Assembly: GCF_042677205.1 (NCBI RefSeq)
Contig: NZ_JBHTIU010000008.1
Location: 180,851-244,850, forward strand
Length of the DNA stretch: 64,000 nt
From: Paenibacillus_L residui
Lineage (GTDB): Bacteria; Bacillota; Bacilli; Paenibacillales; NBRC-103111
Direction of reading: 5' to 3'
Shown in pieces: positions 17,191 through 25,138 of the stretch (its first letter is position 1; every line of letters starts with the position of its first letter). The notes below the pieces were generated by a model. The model worked only from the letters and a program-made list of their open reading frames with translations. It had not been told where the DNA came from and did no database searches. The position numbers and the translations under genes are program-made.

Positions 17191-17988
17191 ATGCGGCACG
17201 ATCGAAAAGTAGCCCTCATTACCGGAAGCGCTAAAGGGTTAGGTAAGATGACTGCGGTTACATTGGCTGAGCAAGGCTGCGATATCGCGATAAATTACGT
17301 TCACAGCCGGACGGAGGCTCTGGCCTTGGCCGAGAGGCTGGAAGCGTTCGGTGTCCGTAGTCTGGCCGTTCAGGCTGATGTCTCCAGAACGGAAGATTTA
17401 CGGAGAATGGTCCGGGAAGTAGAGGAGCAGCTGGGCGGAATCGATATTTTGGTGAACAATGCCGGCCCCTTTGTCAGAGAACGAAGACTCTTTGCCGACT
17501 ATGATACGGAAGAAATCGATTATTTGGTGCGCGGCAACCTGTTAGGTGTTATGGAATTGGACCATATGGTACTTCCCATGATGAGGAAGCAAGGGTGGGG
17601 CCGAATTATCCATTTCGGCTTCGGGAGGGCATCTGAAGGGACCGGATGGCCTCATCGGGCGGTATATGCCGCGGCCAAAGTAGGCCTGGTGTCCTTTACC
17701 AAAACGTTGGCCGTCGAAGAAGCTCCTAACGGAATAACGGTCAATATGATCTGTCCGGGGGACATTCGCGGCGAATACAAGGAGAAGTACATTCACGAGG
17801 TGGAGCAAATTACGGATGATGAATCGCCTAGGGGAAGGCCAGGAACGGGAGAGGATGTCGCGCGGACGATCGCTTTCCTCTGTCATCCCCGTTCTGACTT
17901 TATTACCGGTAATATCATGGACATTTCCGGAGGCCTCGATCCTATCCGGGCGGTTAAAGGCACGGCACCTCTGACGCGAGGACAATAG
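17191..17988 (+). CDS. Short-chain dehydrogenase/reductase (SDR)
   Basis: A 265-residue NAD(P)-binding Rossmann protein: cofactor motif TGSAKGLG near the N-terminus, NNAGP at about residue 90, and the catalytic pair YAAAK at about residue 155. The usual catalytic serine 13 residues before the tyrosine is replaced: position -13 is Arg and the nearest Ser is at -11 (RASEGTGWPHRAVY). The start ATG 17191 has AGGAGG upstream; a longer frame from 17101 lacks a ribosome-binding site. Resembles FabG-like 3-oxoacyl reductases, but substrate is unknown. May be cotranscribed with the HEPN gene. Confidence 0.85.
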   Translation: MRHDRKVALITGSAKGLGKMTAVTLAEQGCDIAINYVHSRTEALALAERLEAFGVRSLAVQADVSRTEDLRRMVREVEEQLGGIDILVNNAGPFVRERRLFADYDTEEIDYLVRGNLLGVMELDHMVLPMMRKQGWGRIIHFGFGRASEGTGWPHRAVYAAAKVGLVSFTKTLAVEEAPNGITVNMICPGDIRGEYKEKYIHEVEQITDDESPRGRPGTGEDVARTIAFLCHPRSDFITGNIMDISGGLDPIRAVKGTAPLTRGQ

Positions 17989-18023
17989 TCGTGAAGGCTG
18001 TGCCTTCATCATTACATGCATAT

Positions 18024-18064
18024 AACGAAAGCAGAGCCCGTTCATTCACGGGCTCTGCTTCGTT
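18024..18064. terminator. Bidirectional terminator
   Basis: A near-perfect stem of about 17 bp (AACGAAAGCAGAGCCCGT against ACGGGCTCTGCTTCGTT) with a TCATTC loop sits between the convergent SDR and NifU-like genes. Confidence 0.8.
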
Positions 18065-18092
18065 ACGTATTGGATAACCTCTTCTTATGGGA

Positions 18093-18338
18093 TTAGAATA
18101 CCTGAACGACCTCTTCTATCCCTTCAACTTCCTCTATCAATGCGCGTTCAATACCGGCCTTCAGCGTGATGGTCGAGCTTGGGCAGCTTCCGCAAGCACC
18201 CATCAGCTTCAGCTTAACGATTCCATCCTCAACATCGACGAGTTCGACGTCTCCTCCGTCACGCTGCAGGAAGGGGCGGAGCTTATCTAAAACTTCGAGC
18301 ACTTCATCGTACTTAGTGCTTTGAGTATTTTCGCTCAT
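18093..18338 (-). CDS. NifU C-terminal-domain Fe-S protein (YutI-like)
   Basis: An 81-residue protein consisting of a NifU-like C-terminal domain. The cluster-binding motif GACGSCPSST (CxxC) is intact, preceded by LRPFLQRDGGDVELVDVEDG. It serves as a scaffold or carrier for Fe-S clusters. The second ATG (18338) has AAAGGAG about 8 nt upstream and is preferred to the first (18347), which touches the ribosome-binding site. It lies head-to-head with the YuzB-like gene; an IscA-like carrier is encoded at 21775. Confidence 0.92.
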   Translation of the reverse strand: MSENTQSTKYDEVLEVLDKLRPFLQRDGGDVELVDVEDGIVKLKLMGACGSCPSSTITLKAGIERALIEEVEGIEEVVQVF

Positions 18339-18428
18339 TTGCGTCATCTCCTTTCTTTATTCTATTATAATACAACGTGGGGTAAAATAAAATGGTCAGC
18401 ACATATCTTTCAAAAAAGGGGGCTCCCC

Positions 18429-18686
18429 ATGAGACCGATCATAGAATTCTGCGCAAATAATATGCATCACGGAACGGACGAAGTGATGCAGAAGCTGGAG
18501 AGTAATCCCGATTACGATGTGGTCGAATACGGCTGCCTCGGTTATTGCGGCGAATGCTTCTTGAGCCCGTATGCCCTGGTTAACGGCGAGCCGGTCTTTG
18601 CCGAAGAGGTGGACGAGCTGTATGATCTCATTCTGAATAAAATAAAAGAACAGGAAGAAATGGACAAGCTTCTCGACGATTTGTAA
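18429..18686 (+). CDS. YuzB family (DUF1450) small protein
   Basis: An 85-residue protein with conserved cysteines: EFCANNMHHG near the N-terminus and YGCLGYCGECFLSPYALVNG in the middle, the pattern of DUF1450 (Bacillus YuzB). The cysteine spacing and ferredoxin-like size suggest a thioredoxin-like 2Fe-2S fold, but the role is unknown. Start ATG 18429 has AAGGGGG upstream; longer frames run into the divergent NifU-like gene. The adjacent NifU-like and flavoprotein genes repeat the yutI-yuzB-yutJ order of Bacillus. Confidence 0.88.
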   Translation: MRPIIEFCANNMHHGTDEVMQKLESNPDYDVVEYGCLGYCGECFLSPYALVNGEPVFAEEVDELYDLILNKIKEQEEMDKLLDDL

Positions 18687-18722
18687 TTGCCGGAGGCTTC
18701 ATCCATTCCATCTATTCCCGGA

Positions 18723-19787
18723 TTACCCTTTGTGGTGTTTCGATAACCAAAGCACCCCGCTTTTTAGAATCCGGGGAACTTTGCCCAGCATCACTGTCCG
18801 TTTACCCATGACGCCGAAGCCTGACTTCTTGCCGAGTGAGCCGAGGACTCCCTTCAGCTTGATTATTCCCAAGTGAGGGTCCTCCCCTTTAGCGATGGCG
18901 GCGATCACATCCGCCACTTGCTTGCCTTGGGCTTCCGCGGCCTGCGCGCTGGGGGAGAAGCTCAGGCTGGCGCAGTCTCCCACGACATAGACATCCCGGT
19001 ATTGCGGGATCTGATGGTACTCGTTCAGCAGAACGCGTCCTTGCTTATCCTTGCCGACGTTTAACTGCCTGACCACCGGACTCGGTTGAATGCCTGCGGT
19101 CCATACCGTTGTATCTGTATAAATAAGTTCTCCCTGATTATAGATGACTCCATCCTCCAAACGGGTAACGGCCACCTGGTGAACCATCTCGATATCATGC
19201 TTCTCGAACCAGGTGCGGACGAAGGTCTGCAGCTTTACCGGGAAGGCGGACAGAATACTTGTCCCCCGGTCCAAAATCCGGATGTTCAGGTCCGGTCGGC
19301 TCTCTCTCAGCTCGGAGGCCATTTCTACGCCGCTCAATCCGCCCCCGACAATAGATACTTGACCATAAGGCTTCACATCGTTGACTCTTTGGTAAGTTAT
19401 TCTGGTGGAAGACAAGGACTGAATGCTGTTGGAATACCGCTCCGCACCCGGAATATCATGGTACTTGTCTACACATCCCAAGGCGATAACCAGCACGTCA
19501 TATTCCAGAGGATCCCGGTCCATAAAGAAGATATGCTTATGGTTCAGGTCTACCGATTCCACTACTCCGTACACTTTGTTCAATCTGGGATCGGGCGGAA
19601 ATTCCACCCGAATGTCGATGTCGGGAACGGTTCCCGCGGCTAAAGCATAATACTCTGTTTTTAGCCCCTGATAAGGCATCCGGTCCACGAGTGTAAGATC
19701 GTAGTCCGGCAAGTCTTTCTCAAGCAATTGATGGGCCACTGTCAAGCCCCCGTAGCCTCCGCCAAGGATTACAACATGTTTTCTCAT
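18723..19787 (-). CDS. NAD(P)/FAD-dependent oxidoreductase, NDH-2-like (YutJ-like)
   Basis: A 354-residue flavoprotein of the type-2 NADH dehydrogenase family. The FAD motif VILGGGYGGL is at the N-terminus; the NAD-binding motif IVGGGLSGVE is near residue 160; the VWTAGIQ and VYVVGDCASL motifs bind FAD. No membrane segment, as usual for NDH-2, which bind membranes peripherally. Start ATG 19787 after AGAAAGG; the 19 extra upstream codons have no support. It converges on the YuzB-like gene. A second, longer paralogue is at 26997. Confidence 0.87.
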   Translation of the reverse strand: MRKHVVILGGGYGGLTVAHQLLEKDLPDYDLTLVDRMPYQGLKTEYYALAAGTVPDIDIRVEFPPDPRLNKVYGVVESVDLNHKHIFFMDRDPLEYDVLVIALGCVDKYHDIPGAERYSNSIQSLSSTRITYQRVNDVKPYGQVSIVGGGLSGVEMASELRESRPDLNIRILDRGTSILSAFPVKLQTFVRTWFEKHDIEMVHQVAVTRLEDGVIYNQGELIYTDTTVWTAGIQPSPVVRQLNVGKDKQGRVLLNEYHQIPQYRDVYVVGDCASLSFSPSAQAAEAQGKQVADVIAAIAKGEDPHLGIIKLKGVLGSLGKKSGFGVMGKRTVMLGKVPRILKSGVLWLSKHHKG

Positions 19788-20000
19788 GAACAGAACCTTT
19801 CTCTCTTCAGTAATAGTAATGGTACCGCCATTATTTCTAACCATTATGGATAACTAGATAGTCGGTTTATTCTCTTATTGTTCAACGAAGCGGCCGATAT
19901 CATTCCATAGGTAGATTCATTCCTTGCACCGCTCCGGTCGGGAAGCTTATAACAAAAGCGTTATGAGGACCGGAATGCTGAGGACATTTGAACATCAGTC

Positions 20001-21101
20001 TTAAAATACTTTAATTTCGTTATAGAAAGTATCCCTCTCGACCGGAATCCTTCCGGCTCCCTTGATAAGCCAGACCAGCTCATCTTTGGTCAGCCCTTCC
20101 GGCGAAAGAGCTCCGGCCGCATGGCTGATCCTTTCCTGAATAATCGTTCCGTGAACATCGGATGCCCCGAATGTTAACGCCATCTGAGTCAGCTGGGTTC
20201 CCAGATTAATAAAATAGGCTTTGACATGCGGTATGTTGTCCACCATCAGACGGCTGACGGCGATGGTTCTCATATCGTCGAAGGCGGAGACTCTCCGTTT
20301 GATCCCCGCTTTCACGCTGGCCGGCTGCACCGCATTTGGAATAAAGACAAGGAATCCGGACGTTTCATCCTGCAGCTCGCGTAAATAAATCATGTGCTGG
20401 ATTCTTTCCTCCAGGGTCTCGATGGAACCGTAGAGCATTGTCGCATGAGTCTTCATTCCGAGCCGATGCGCTGCCCGTTGGACTTCCAGCCATTGATCCG
20501 TCGTTGCCTTGCCTACTCCCATCTTCTTGCGGTATCTCTCGGACAGAATTTCGGCACCGCCGCCCGTTAAGGTATCCAGTCCGGCTTCCATCAGTGTCCG
20601 CAATACTTCTTCGTAGGTAAGCCCGCTCAAACGGGAGAAAAATTCGATCTCCGCCGCTGTATGGGCTTTGAGCGTGACGGAAGGGTACTTTTGCTTCAAG
20701 GAACGGATGCAGTCGACATAGTACTCGAACGGCACATGGGGATTATGCCCGCCGGTAATATGAAATTCGCGCATTTCCGGATGGATATGCTTGTCGATAT
20801 AGTCAAACATCTGCTCCCCGGTCAGCGTATACGCTCCTTCTTCCCCTTCGTCGCGGCGGAAATGGCAGAACGCACAGTGCGCTTCGCACACATTCGTAAA
20901 ATACAGGCTCATATTTTGAATAAAATAGACCTTCTTGCCGTTCTTGCGGAGGTTGGCGAAATTAGCCAATTGCCCGATCGTCAGAAGATCGTCCGATTGA
21001 TAAAGAAAAAGACCGTCCTCTTTAGTTAAACGTTCTCCGGCTAAAACTTTCTCCTTGATTTCCTCCATCCTCGTATCGTGGGTGGGTGTAACGATATTCA
21101 C
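20001..21101 (-). CDS. mqnE: Aminofutalosine synthase (radical SAM)
   Basis: A 366-residue radical-SAM enzyme that joins 3-[(1-carboxyvinyl)oxy]benzoate to the SAM adenosyl group to make 6-amino-6-deoxyfutalosine, an early step of the futalosine menaquinone pathway. The cluster motif CEAHCAFC (CxxxCxxC) is at about residue 72; GGHNPHVPFEYYVD, LKAHTAAE and GGGAEILSERYRKK are typical of MqnE rather than MqnC. I place the start at the second GTG (21101), 8 nt after AAGGAG. Other mqn genes are not linked except the UbiD gene at 14246. Confidence 0.9.
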   Translation of the reverse strand: MNIVTPTHDTRMEEIKEKVLAGERLTKEDGLFLYQSDDLLTIGQLANFANLRKNGKKVYFIQNMSLYFTNVCEAHCAFCHFRRDEGEEGAYTLTGEQMFDYIDKHIHPEMREFHITGGHNPHVPFEYYVDCIRSLKQKYPSVTLKAHTAAEIEFFSRLSGLTYEEVLRTLMEAGLDTLTGGGAEILSERYRKKMGVGKATTDQWLEVQRAAHRLGMKTHATMLYGSIETLEERIQHMIYLRELQDETSGFLVFIPNAVQPASVKAGIKRRVSAFDDMRTIAVSRLMVDNIPHVKAYFINLGTQLTQMALTFGASDVHGTIIQERISHAAGALSPEGLTKDELVWLIKGAGRIPVERDTFYNEIKVF

Positions 21102-21352
21102 CGATTTCACTCCTTACCATTATCGACCCGTCAATAAACCCGATTTTATCTAGAGTTTCGATCGTATGGATGATAAATTTAGTCCATCTTCATTATAATC
21201 CTACATTAATAATAGGGGCAAGACACACTTCGACACTTATAAAACGCATCCAATCATGAAAAAAATACGAATTTCTCCAAAATATGCTTCCAATTATTTG
21301 AAATTTGTGTATACTAAATAATTGTGTGATTATTTTTTAAAGGTGATTAAAG

Positions 21353-21529
21353 GTGAAGAGTTTATTATTGGAAATGGACATCTCCGAAGAGATCGAAGAT
21401 GCGCGGCAGCACATGGTTCAATTGGGCAGCCAACTGGGCTTGCTGCATCCCCGTGTAGTGGAAAGCAGCGAGAATCTGGACAGGCTTCTTCTTCGCTACT
21501 ATCATTTGGAAAAGACGAAGAGTAACTGA
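21353..21529 (+). CDS. Spo0E-like aspartyl-phosphate phosphatase
   Basis: A 58-residue protein with the Spo0E pattern: a first helix (EIEDARQHMVQLGSQLGL), a HPRVVESS turn, and the signature SSENLDRLLLRYY (SxxxLD). Spo0E proteins are two-helix hairpins that dephosphorylate Spo0A~P and delay sporulation. Start GTG 21353 has AAAGGTG about 7 nt upstream; an internal ATG at 21374 is a weaker option. It is monocistronic, between mqnE and the IscA-like gene. Confidence 0.75.
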   Translation: MKSLLLEMDISEEIEDARQHMVQLGSQLGLLHPRVVESSENLDRLLLRYYHLEKTKSN

Positions 21530-21559
21530 GCCCGGTATCCGATTCTGGAGGATTATCAC

Positions 21560-21588
21560 TTGAGACTAACCGAAAATATGGGTATACT
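21560..21588 (+). promoter_or_regulatory. Probable promoter of the IscA-like gene
   Basis: TTGAGA (21560-21565), 17-nt spacer, TATACT (21583-21588). It leaves a leader of about 180 nt. CTATA and TGGAAA near the predicted start (21593-21608) can pair with TTTCCATATAG (21753-21763) directly before the ribosome-binding site. Confidence 0.5.
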
Positions 21589-21774
21589 TAATCTATAAGG
21601 GATGGAAACAATACGGTACAGATCCGACATTTTTCTCACCTTTATTTATAGCAAATGCACGTTCGGAAGGTTTGCCGCCCAGCGTAACGGCGGGTGGAAT
21701 GCTAATACGCAGCAGACCTTTAGAACAGCCTCTAGCAACTAACGCTACTCTTTCCATATAGAGGAGGGACTCAT

Positions 21775-22134
21775 ATGATTAGCATCAGTGATTCGGCTGC
21801 GGAGAAAATTAAGGAACTGCTCGCGGCGGAAGAAATTCCCAATATGTTTTTGCGCCTCGGTGTCAAAGAAGGCGGCTGCAGCGGTTTTTCCTACAGCATG
21901 GGTTTCGATGACGAGCAGAGCGAGACGGACAAGGTTATGGACGTGAATGGATTGAAGGTTGTCGTCGATGAAGATAGCAACAAGTATTTGTACGGAGTTG
22001 AGATCGACTACAAGGATGTAGGCATGGGCGGCGGTTTCACCATTCATAATCCCAATGCCGTAGCTACTTGCGGTTGCGGCTCTTCCTTCAAGCATAGGGA
22101 AGAGGAAGGCAAGGCAGAGAAGTGTGACGACTGA
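21775..22134 (+). CDS. IscA/ErpA/HesB-type Fe-S assembly protein
   Basis: A 119-residue A-type Fe-S carrier. The three invariant cysteines are present: GGCSGFSY at about residue 39 and CGCGSSF at about residues 101-103. These proteins pass Fe-S clusters from scaffolds to apo-enzymes. It resembles Bacillus YutM. Start ATG 21775 follows GAGGAGGG. The C-terminal tail after the CGCGSSF motif is polar and ends in CDD. A convergent terminator separates it from the HXXEE gene. Confidence 0.9.
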   Translation: MISISDSAAEKIKELLAAEEIPNMFLRLGVKEGGCSGFSYSMGFDDEQSETDKVMDVNGLKVVVDEDSNKYLYGVEIDYKDVGMGGGFTIHNPNAVATCGCGSSFKHREEEGKAEKCDD

Positions 22135-22265
22135 TTTCGGAACCGCCGACTGTGGTTCCAACAGCTTGCCGGCATAGGCAGGTTATGGTCGAAATACTTT
22201 GGATAAATGCAAGATGACCATTGTTGAGGAGTCAGGTAATTAACATTAGTGGTCTTAATGAACAA

Positions 22266-22317
22266 TGCCTCTCAGGCTGGCGGGGATAACTCCAAGCTTG
22301 AGAGGTTATTTTTTTAT
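22266..22317. terminator. Terminator between IscA-like and HXXEE genes
   Basis: GCCTCTCAGGCT (22266-22277) pairs with AGCTTGAGAGGTT (22295-22307) followed by a T-rich tract. Confidence 0.7.
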
Positions 22318-22331
22318 ATATAGTTGTAACG

Positions 22332-22868
22332 TCACCGGGACACCAGTTTTCCGCCCAGATAATGCCCGAACCCTACGATAGGAAGCAAGAGAAGCCCGAA
22401 CGGCAAGCTTGTAATTAAATCGCTCCACTGTATCAAATGCTCCGAAAGCAACCGATAAAAAAGATACAACGTATAAGGCAGTGTAATTAAAACAGCCGTT
22501 GTCACACCCGGAACGAGCATTCGAACGAACAGTGCCTGCCCGATATGCATAAAAACATGGAGCAGCAGTACGGCATTGAAGCCGATGAACAGCAAATAAT
22601 GATTATGTTCGGCTGCTAAATATGTAACGGGAACGAACACCATAAACTCAACACATACGGCAAACGCAAACTGTGCGGTTGTAATTTGTGAAGCGGAGCT
22701 GACTATTTTATCAAACGGCTGGGGCACCTTCAGAATAACGGTCCTGCCGGCTTTGCGAAACCAATTTTCCATGCGGATGATTTCCTCGAAATCATGCAGC
22801 ATGAATGCGGCAAGAAATAACCATATTAACGATTGGATGCTGACGGCTGAATCTATGTATGAAAGCAT
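22332..22868 (-). CDS. HXXEE domain membrane protein
   Basis: A 178-residue integral membrane protein with about five hydrophobic segments. The motif LHDFEEIIR fits the H-x-x-E-E signature (PF13787), and further conserved histidines lie in LLHVFMHIGQ and GFGHYLGG, suggesting metal binding or an intramembrane enzyme. The family function is unknown. ATG at 22868 has AAAGGGGG upstream. No obvious operon partner. Confidence 0.75.
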   Translation of the reverse strand: MLSYIDSAVSIQSLIWLFLAAFMLHDFEEIIRMENWFRKAGRTVILKVPQPFDKIVSSASQITTAQFAFAVCVEFMVFVPVTYLAAEHNHYLLFIGFNAVLLLHVFMHIGQALFVRMLVPGVTTAVLITLPYTLYLFYRLLSEHLIQWSDLITSLPFGLLLLPIVGFGHYLGGKLVSR

Positions 22869-23039
22869 GGAATTCCCCCTTTATCCTTTACATTACTATA
22901 TTTTTCAAGCTTTCAAAATAGTTAAGGGCTTCATATGATCTGAAAAGCTGGTATCAGAAGATAACAGTCTGCTGATTTAGGTAATACTTTGGGAAAACAT
23001 ACCAATGAAATGATATATACTCTATGCTATACTAAATAT

Positions 23040-23125
23040 ACAGAGTTCGATATACGTCGAAATTCTGTCTTCATAACCTTTTTTTCTTCTCTTCAATTCG
23101 CGCTCGATTTTCGAGCGCTTTTTTT
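23040..23125 (+). ncRNA. Candidate two-hairpin small RNA
   Basis: An extended -10 element TGCTATACT (TATACT at 23028-23033) predicts a start near 23040. The RNA would open with a hairpin (CAGAGTTCGA against TCGAAATTCTG, 23041-23067), continue as a pyrimidine-rich single strand (CCTTTTTTTCTTCTCTTC) and end in a perfect 8-bp terminator (GCGCTCGA-TTT-TCGAGCGC, then seven T, 23100-23125). No open reading frame is inside. It may instead be an attenuated leader of the gene at 23290. The flanks 22869-23027 and 23126-23289 hold nothing else I recognise. Confidence 0.4.
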
Positions 23126-23289
23126 GTTTTTCGGCATTATGCCAACATAAGTCCTCTTTTTATTTCCTGGGTAATTGTGACAGGAATATTTTGGCGATTG
23201 CAATATGGTAAGTAGAGTGTATCCCGGTTAGGTTATGGAAGGCGGTCTCCTCGCATATATATAGCGAAAAACAGAGGGGACGGAAGCCG

Positions 23290-23631
23290 ATGGAGGAAAA
23301 GCTGAAGGCCTATTTCGATTTAAAAGAACAGCAAAGGCAGATTGAACGGGATTTGGAGCGATTAAGAAATGAACTGCTGCGGATTTTCCCGGAGCAGACT
23401 GATTCGGACCTAGGGGAATACCGGTTGAAAATCGGGATTCAGGAACGAAGAGAGTATAGAGACGAAGACCTTTATAACCGGTTTAACGATGATGCGCTGT
23501 GGAAGCTGATGTCCAAAGCGGATCCAGCGAAAATCACCGGCTTGATCAAGCTCGGGGTGGTTAAGGAAGAAGCTCTGCAAGGAACCTATGAAATCAAGAA
23601 GGTCCCGTATGTTCAGGTACAAAGGCTGTAG
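23290..23631 (+). CDS. Conserved hypothetical protein with N-terminal coiled coil
   Basis: A 113-residue soluble protein. Residues 1-35 form a charged heptad-like helix (KEQQRQIERDLERLRNELL); the remainder is mixed and ends in VPYVQVQRL. I do not recognise the family; the layout is faintly like phage Gp157-type proteins, but no phage genes are nearby. ATG 23290 follows GAGGGGACGGAAG. A good terminator follows 16 nt after the stop, so it is monocistronic, possibly sharing a leader with the candidate small RNA. Confidence 0.7.
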   Translation: MEEKLKAYFDLKEQQRQIERDLERLRNELLRIFPEQTDSDLGEYRLKIGIQERREYRDEDLYNRFNDDALWKLMSKADPAKITGLIKLGVVKEEALQGTYEIKKVPYVQVQRL

Positions 23632-23646
23632 CCGCTAAAAAAAGTG

Positions 23647-23681
23647 GATCGCCTCCGTTGGGTAGGAGGCGGTCTTTTTTT
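23647..23681 (+). terminator. Terminator after 23290-23631
   Basis: GATCGCCTCC pairs with GGAGGCGGTC (loop GTTGGGTA), followed by seven T residues. Confidence 0.85.
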
Positions 23682-23813
23682 GCTCCGGTGTCTCTGCAAA
23701 GTATTGTATAAACCACTATCGAAGCAAGACAGGAAGAGCGACCGTGAATGGATGAAGGTTAGGATGCACCAATTCCTGCGATTACAAGGCATGCGTCACT
23801 TGGCAGCGTTGTG

Positions 23814-24680
23814 CTAAGCGTTCATCGCATTAAGCTCAGCCATTTCATCCGCGGTAAGGGTGAGGGAAGCGGCCGCTGCGCTGTCGGTAATCGTGCTTCC
23901 GCGGCTTGCGCCGGGGATCGGCAGCATCACAGGGGAGAGCTGCAGCAGCCAAGCCAGTGCCACTCTTTGCGGAGATACCTGATGCCTGTCGGCTATCTGC
24001 CGGATCCTCTCATGATCCCCGAGCTTGCCTGCCTGACCCATCCCGGCTAAAGGGCTGTAGGGAAGGAAGGCGATTCCCAATTCCTCGCATCGGCGGAGAA
24101 CATCCATGGAGGAGCGATCGAACAGGTGCATCCGATTCTGAACGCTGACGACCGTTACGATACTTAAAGCCTCCTCCAATTGCCTAACCGATACATTGGA
24201 TAAGCCGATATGTACAATTTTGCCCTGCTCCTGCAAGCGGGCCAAAGCACCAACGGATTCGGCATAAGGAACATCGGGATCCGGCGCATGCAGTTGATAT
24301 AGCATAATTTCTTGCCGGTCCAGCGCCTTCAGGCTTTCTTCGCAGGCAGCCTTCAAATGCTCGGGATGTCCGTTGCGCACCCATCTTCCTTCGGGGCGGA
24401 CGGTTCCTCCCTTGGTGGCGATAATCGCATGGGATACCCCGTCCAGAGCTTTGGCCAGTAATTTCTCGTTATGTCCGATATCCCGATCGTCCAAACAATA
24501 CGAATCCGCAGTATCGAATAAAGTCACTCCTTGCTCCAAAGCGGTATGAATCGTCCGTATCGCTTCGGATTCTTCCGGGCGGCCTTGTATGGACAGCGGC
24601 ATGCATCCCATTCCGATTGCCCCTACTTGCAACCCGGAAGTTCCTAATCGACGAGTAGGCATCTGATTTGCAGCTCCCAT
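23814..24680 (-). CDS. Aldo/keto reductase
   Basis: A 288-residue (beta/alpha)8-barrel oxidoreductase. The catalytic tetrad is visible: Asp and Tyr in FDTADSY, Lys in ATKGG, His in YQLHAPD. The C-terminal cofactor-binding region (IPGASRGSTITDSAAAA) fits NADPH use. Start ATG 24680 has AGGAGGT 7 nt upstream. Resembles Bacillus YhdN/IolS-type enzymes; substrate unknown. Stands alone on its strand. Confidence 0.88.
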   Translation of the reverse strand: MGAANQMPTRRLGTSGLQVGAIGMGCMPLSIQGRPEESEAIRTIHTALEQGVTLFDTADSYCLDDRDIGHNEKLLAKALDGVSHAIIATKGGTVRPEGRWVRNGHPEHLKAACEESLKALDRQEIMLYQLHAPDPDVPYAESVGALARLQEQGKIVHIGLSNVSVRQLEEALSIVTVVSVQNRMHLFDRSSMDVLRRCEELGIAFLPYSPLAGMGQAGKLGDHERIRQIADRHQVSPQRVALAWLLQLSPVMLPIPGASRGSTITDSAAAASLTLTADEMAELNAMNA

Positions 24681-24839
24681 AATTCGCACCTCCTAAAAAA
24701 TGGATCAACTCCCCTTTATTATAATTTAAAGCACAGCGGAATCCTACACTAATGATTTAATGCCTTGCCGGCTTCCCAGAATTCATCTTTTTAAAGGCAG
24801 GCGGGATAGAGGGGGGATTGTCGTCAATGAGCGAAGCCT

Positions 24840-24989
24840 TTGACCCAATACGAGTGCCCGACTTGTCATAAAGATCCTTATCCGGCATGCAAGGGAAATC
24901 GAGTCCGGATGGAGAATTATAAAGAGCAGGGAGGGGAGCGGAATGAACATAAAAGTGAATTTGATGGTAGGAGAACACCAAATCGATAA
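24840..24989 (+). CDS. Possible small Cys-rich protein (tentative)
   Basis: A 49-residue frame from a TTG, starting MTQYECPTCHKDPYPACKGN: a CPxC knuckle plus a third cysteine. It overlaps the next small gene by 47 nt in another frame and has no good ribosome-binding site, so it may be a chance frame. Reported because the cysteine pattern is striking. Confidence 0.25.
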   Translation: MTQYECPTCHKDPYPACKGNRVRMENYKEQGGERNEHKSEFDGRRTPNR

Positions 24990-25119
24990 AGTGCTTACGA
25001 TAGAGGATCACAAGCTTGAGGGCTTCTCCGAGGAGGAGATCGAGGCGGTCATTGAGGTGAAAATACGGAACTGGGCCAACGATTTGATCCGCATTGCTTG
25101 GGAGGTCGAAGAGGAATAA
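24943..25119 (+). CDS. Small acidic conserved hypothetical protein
   Basis: A 58-residue protein, strongly acidic, probably an alpha/beta fold: a strand (NIKVNLMVG), then a helix (EGFSEEEIEAVIEVKIRNWANDLIRIAWEVEEE). ATG 24943 has a strong GGGAGGGG 5-6 nt upstream and the frame has regular codon usage, so it is probably a real gene. Family not recognised. It converges on the zinc-ribbon gene. Confidence 0.6.
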   Translation: MNIKVNLMVGEHQIDKVLTIEDHKLEGFSEEEIEAVIEVKIRNWANDLIRIAWEVEEE

Positions 25120-25138
25120 GGTAAACGATCTGGCCGGC

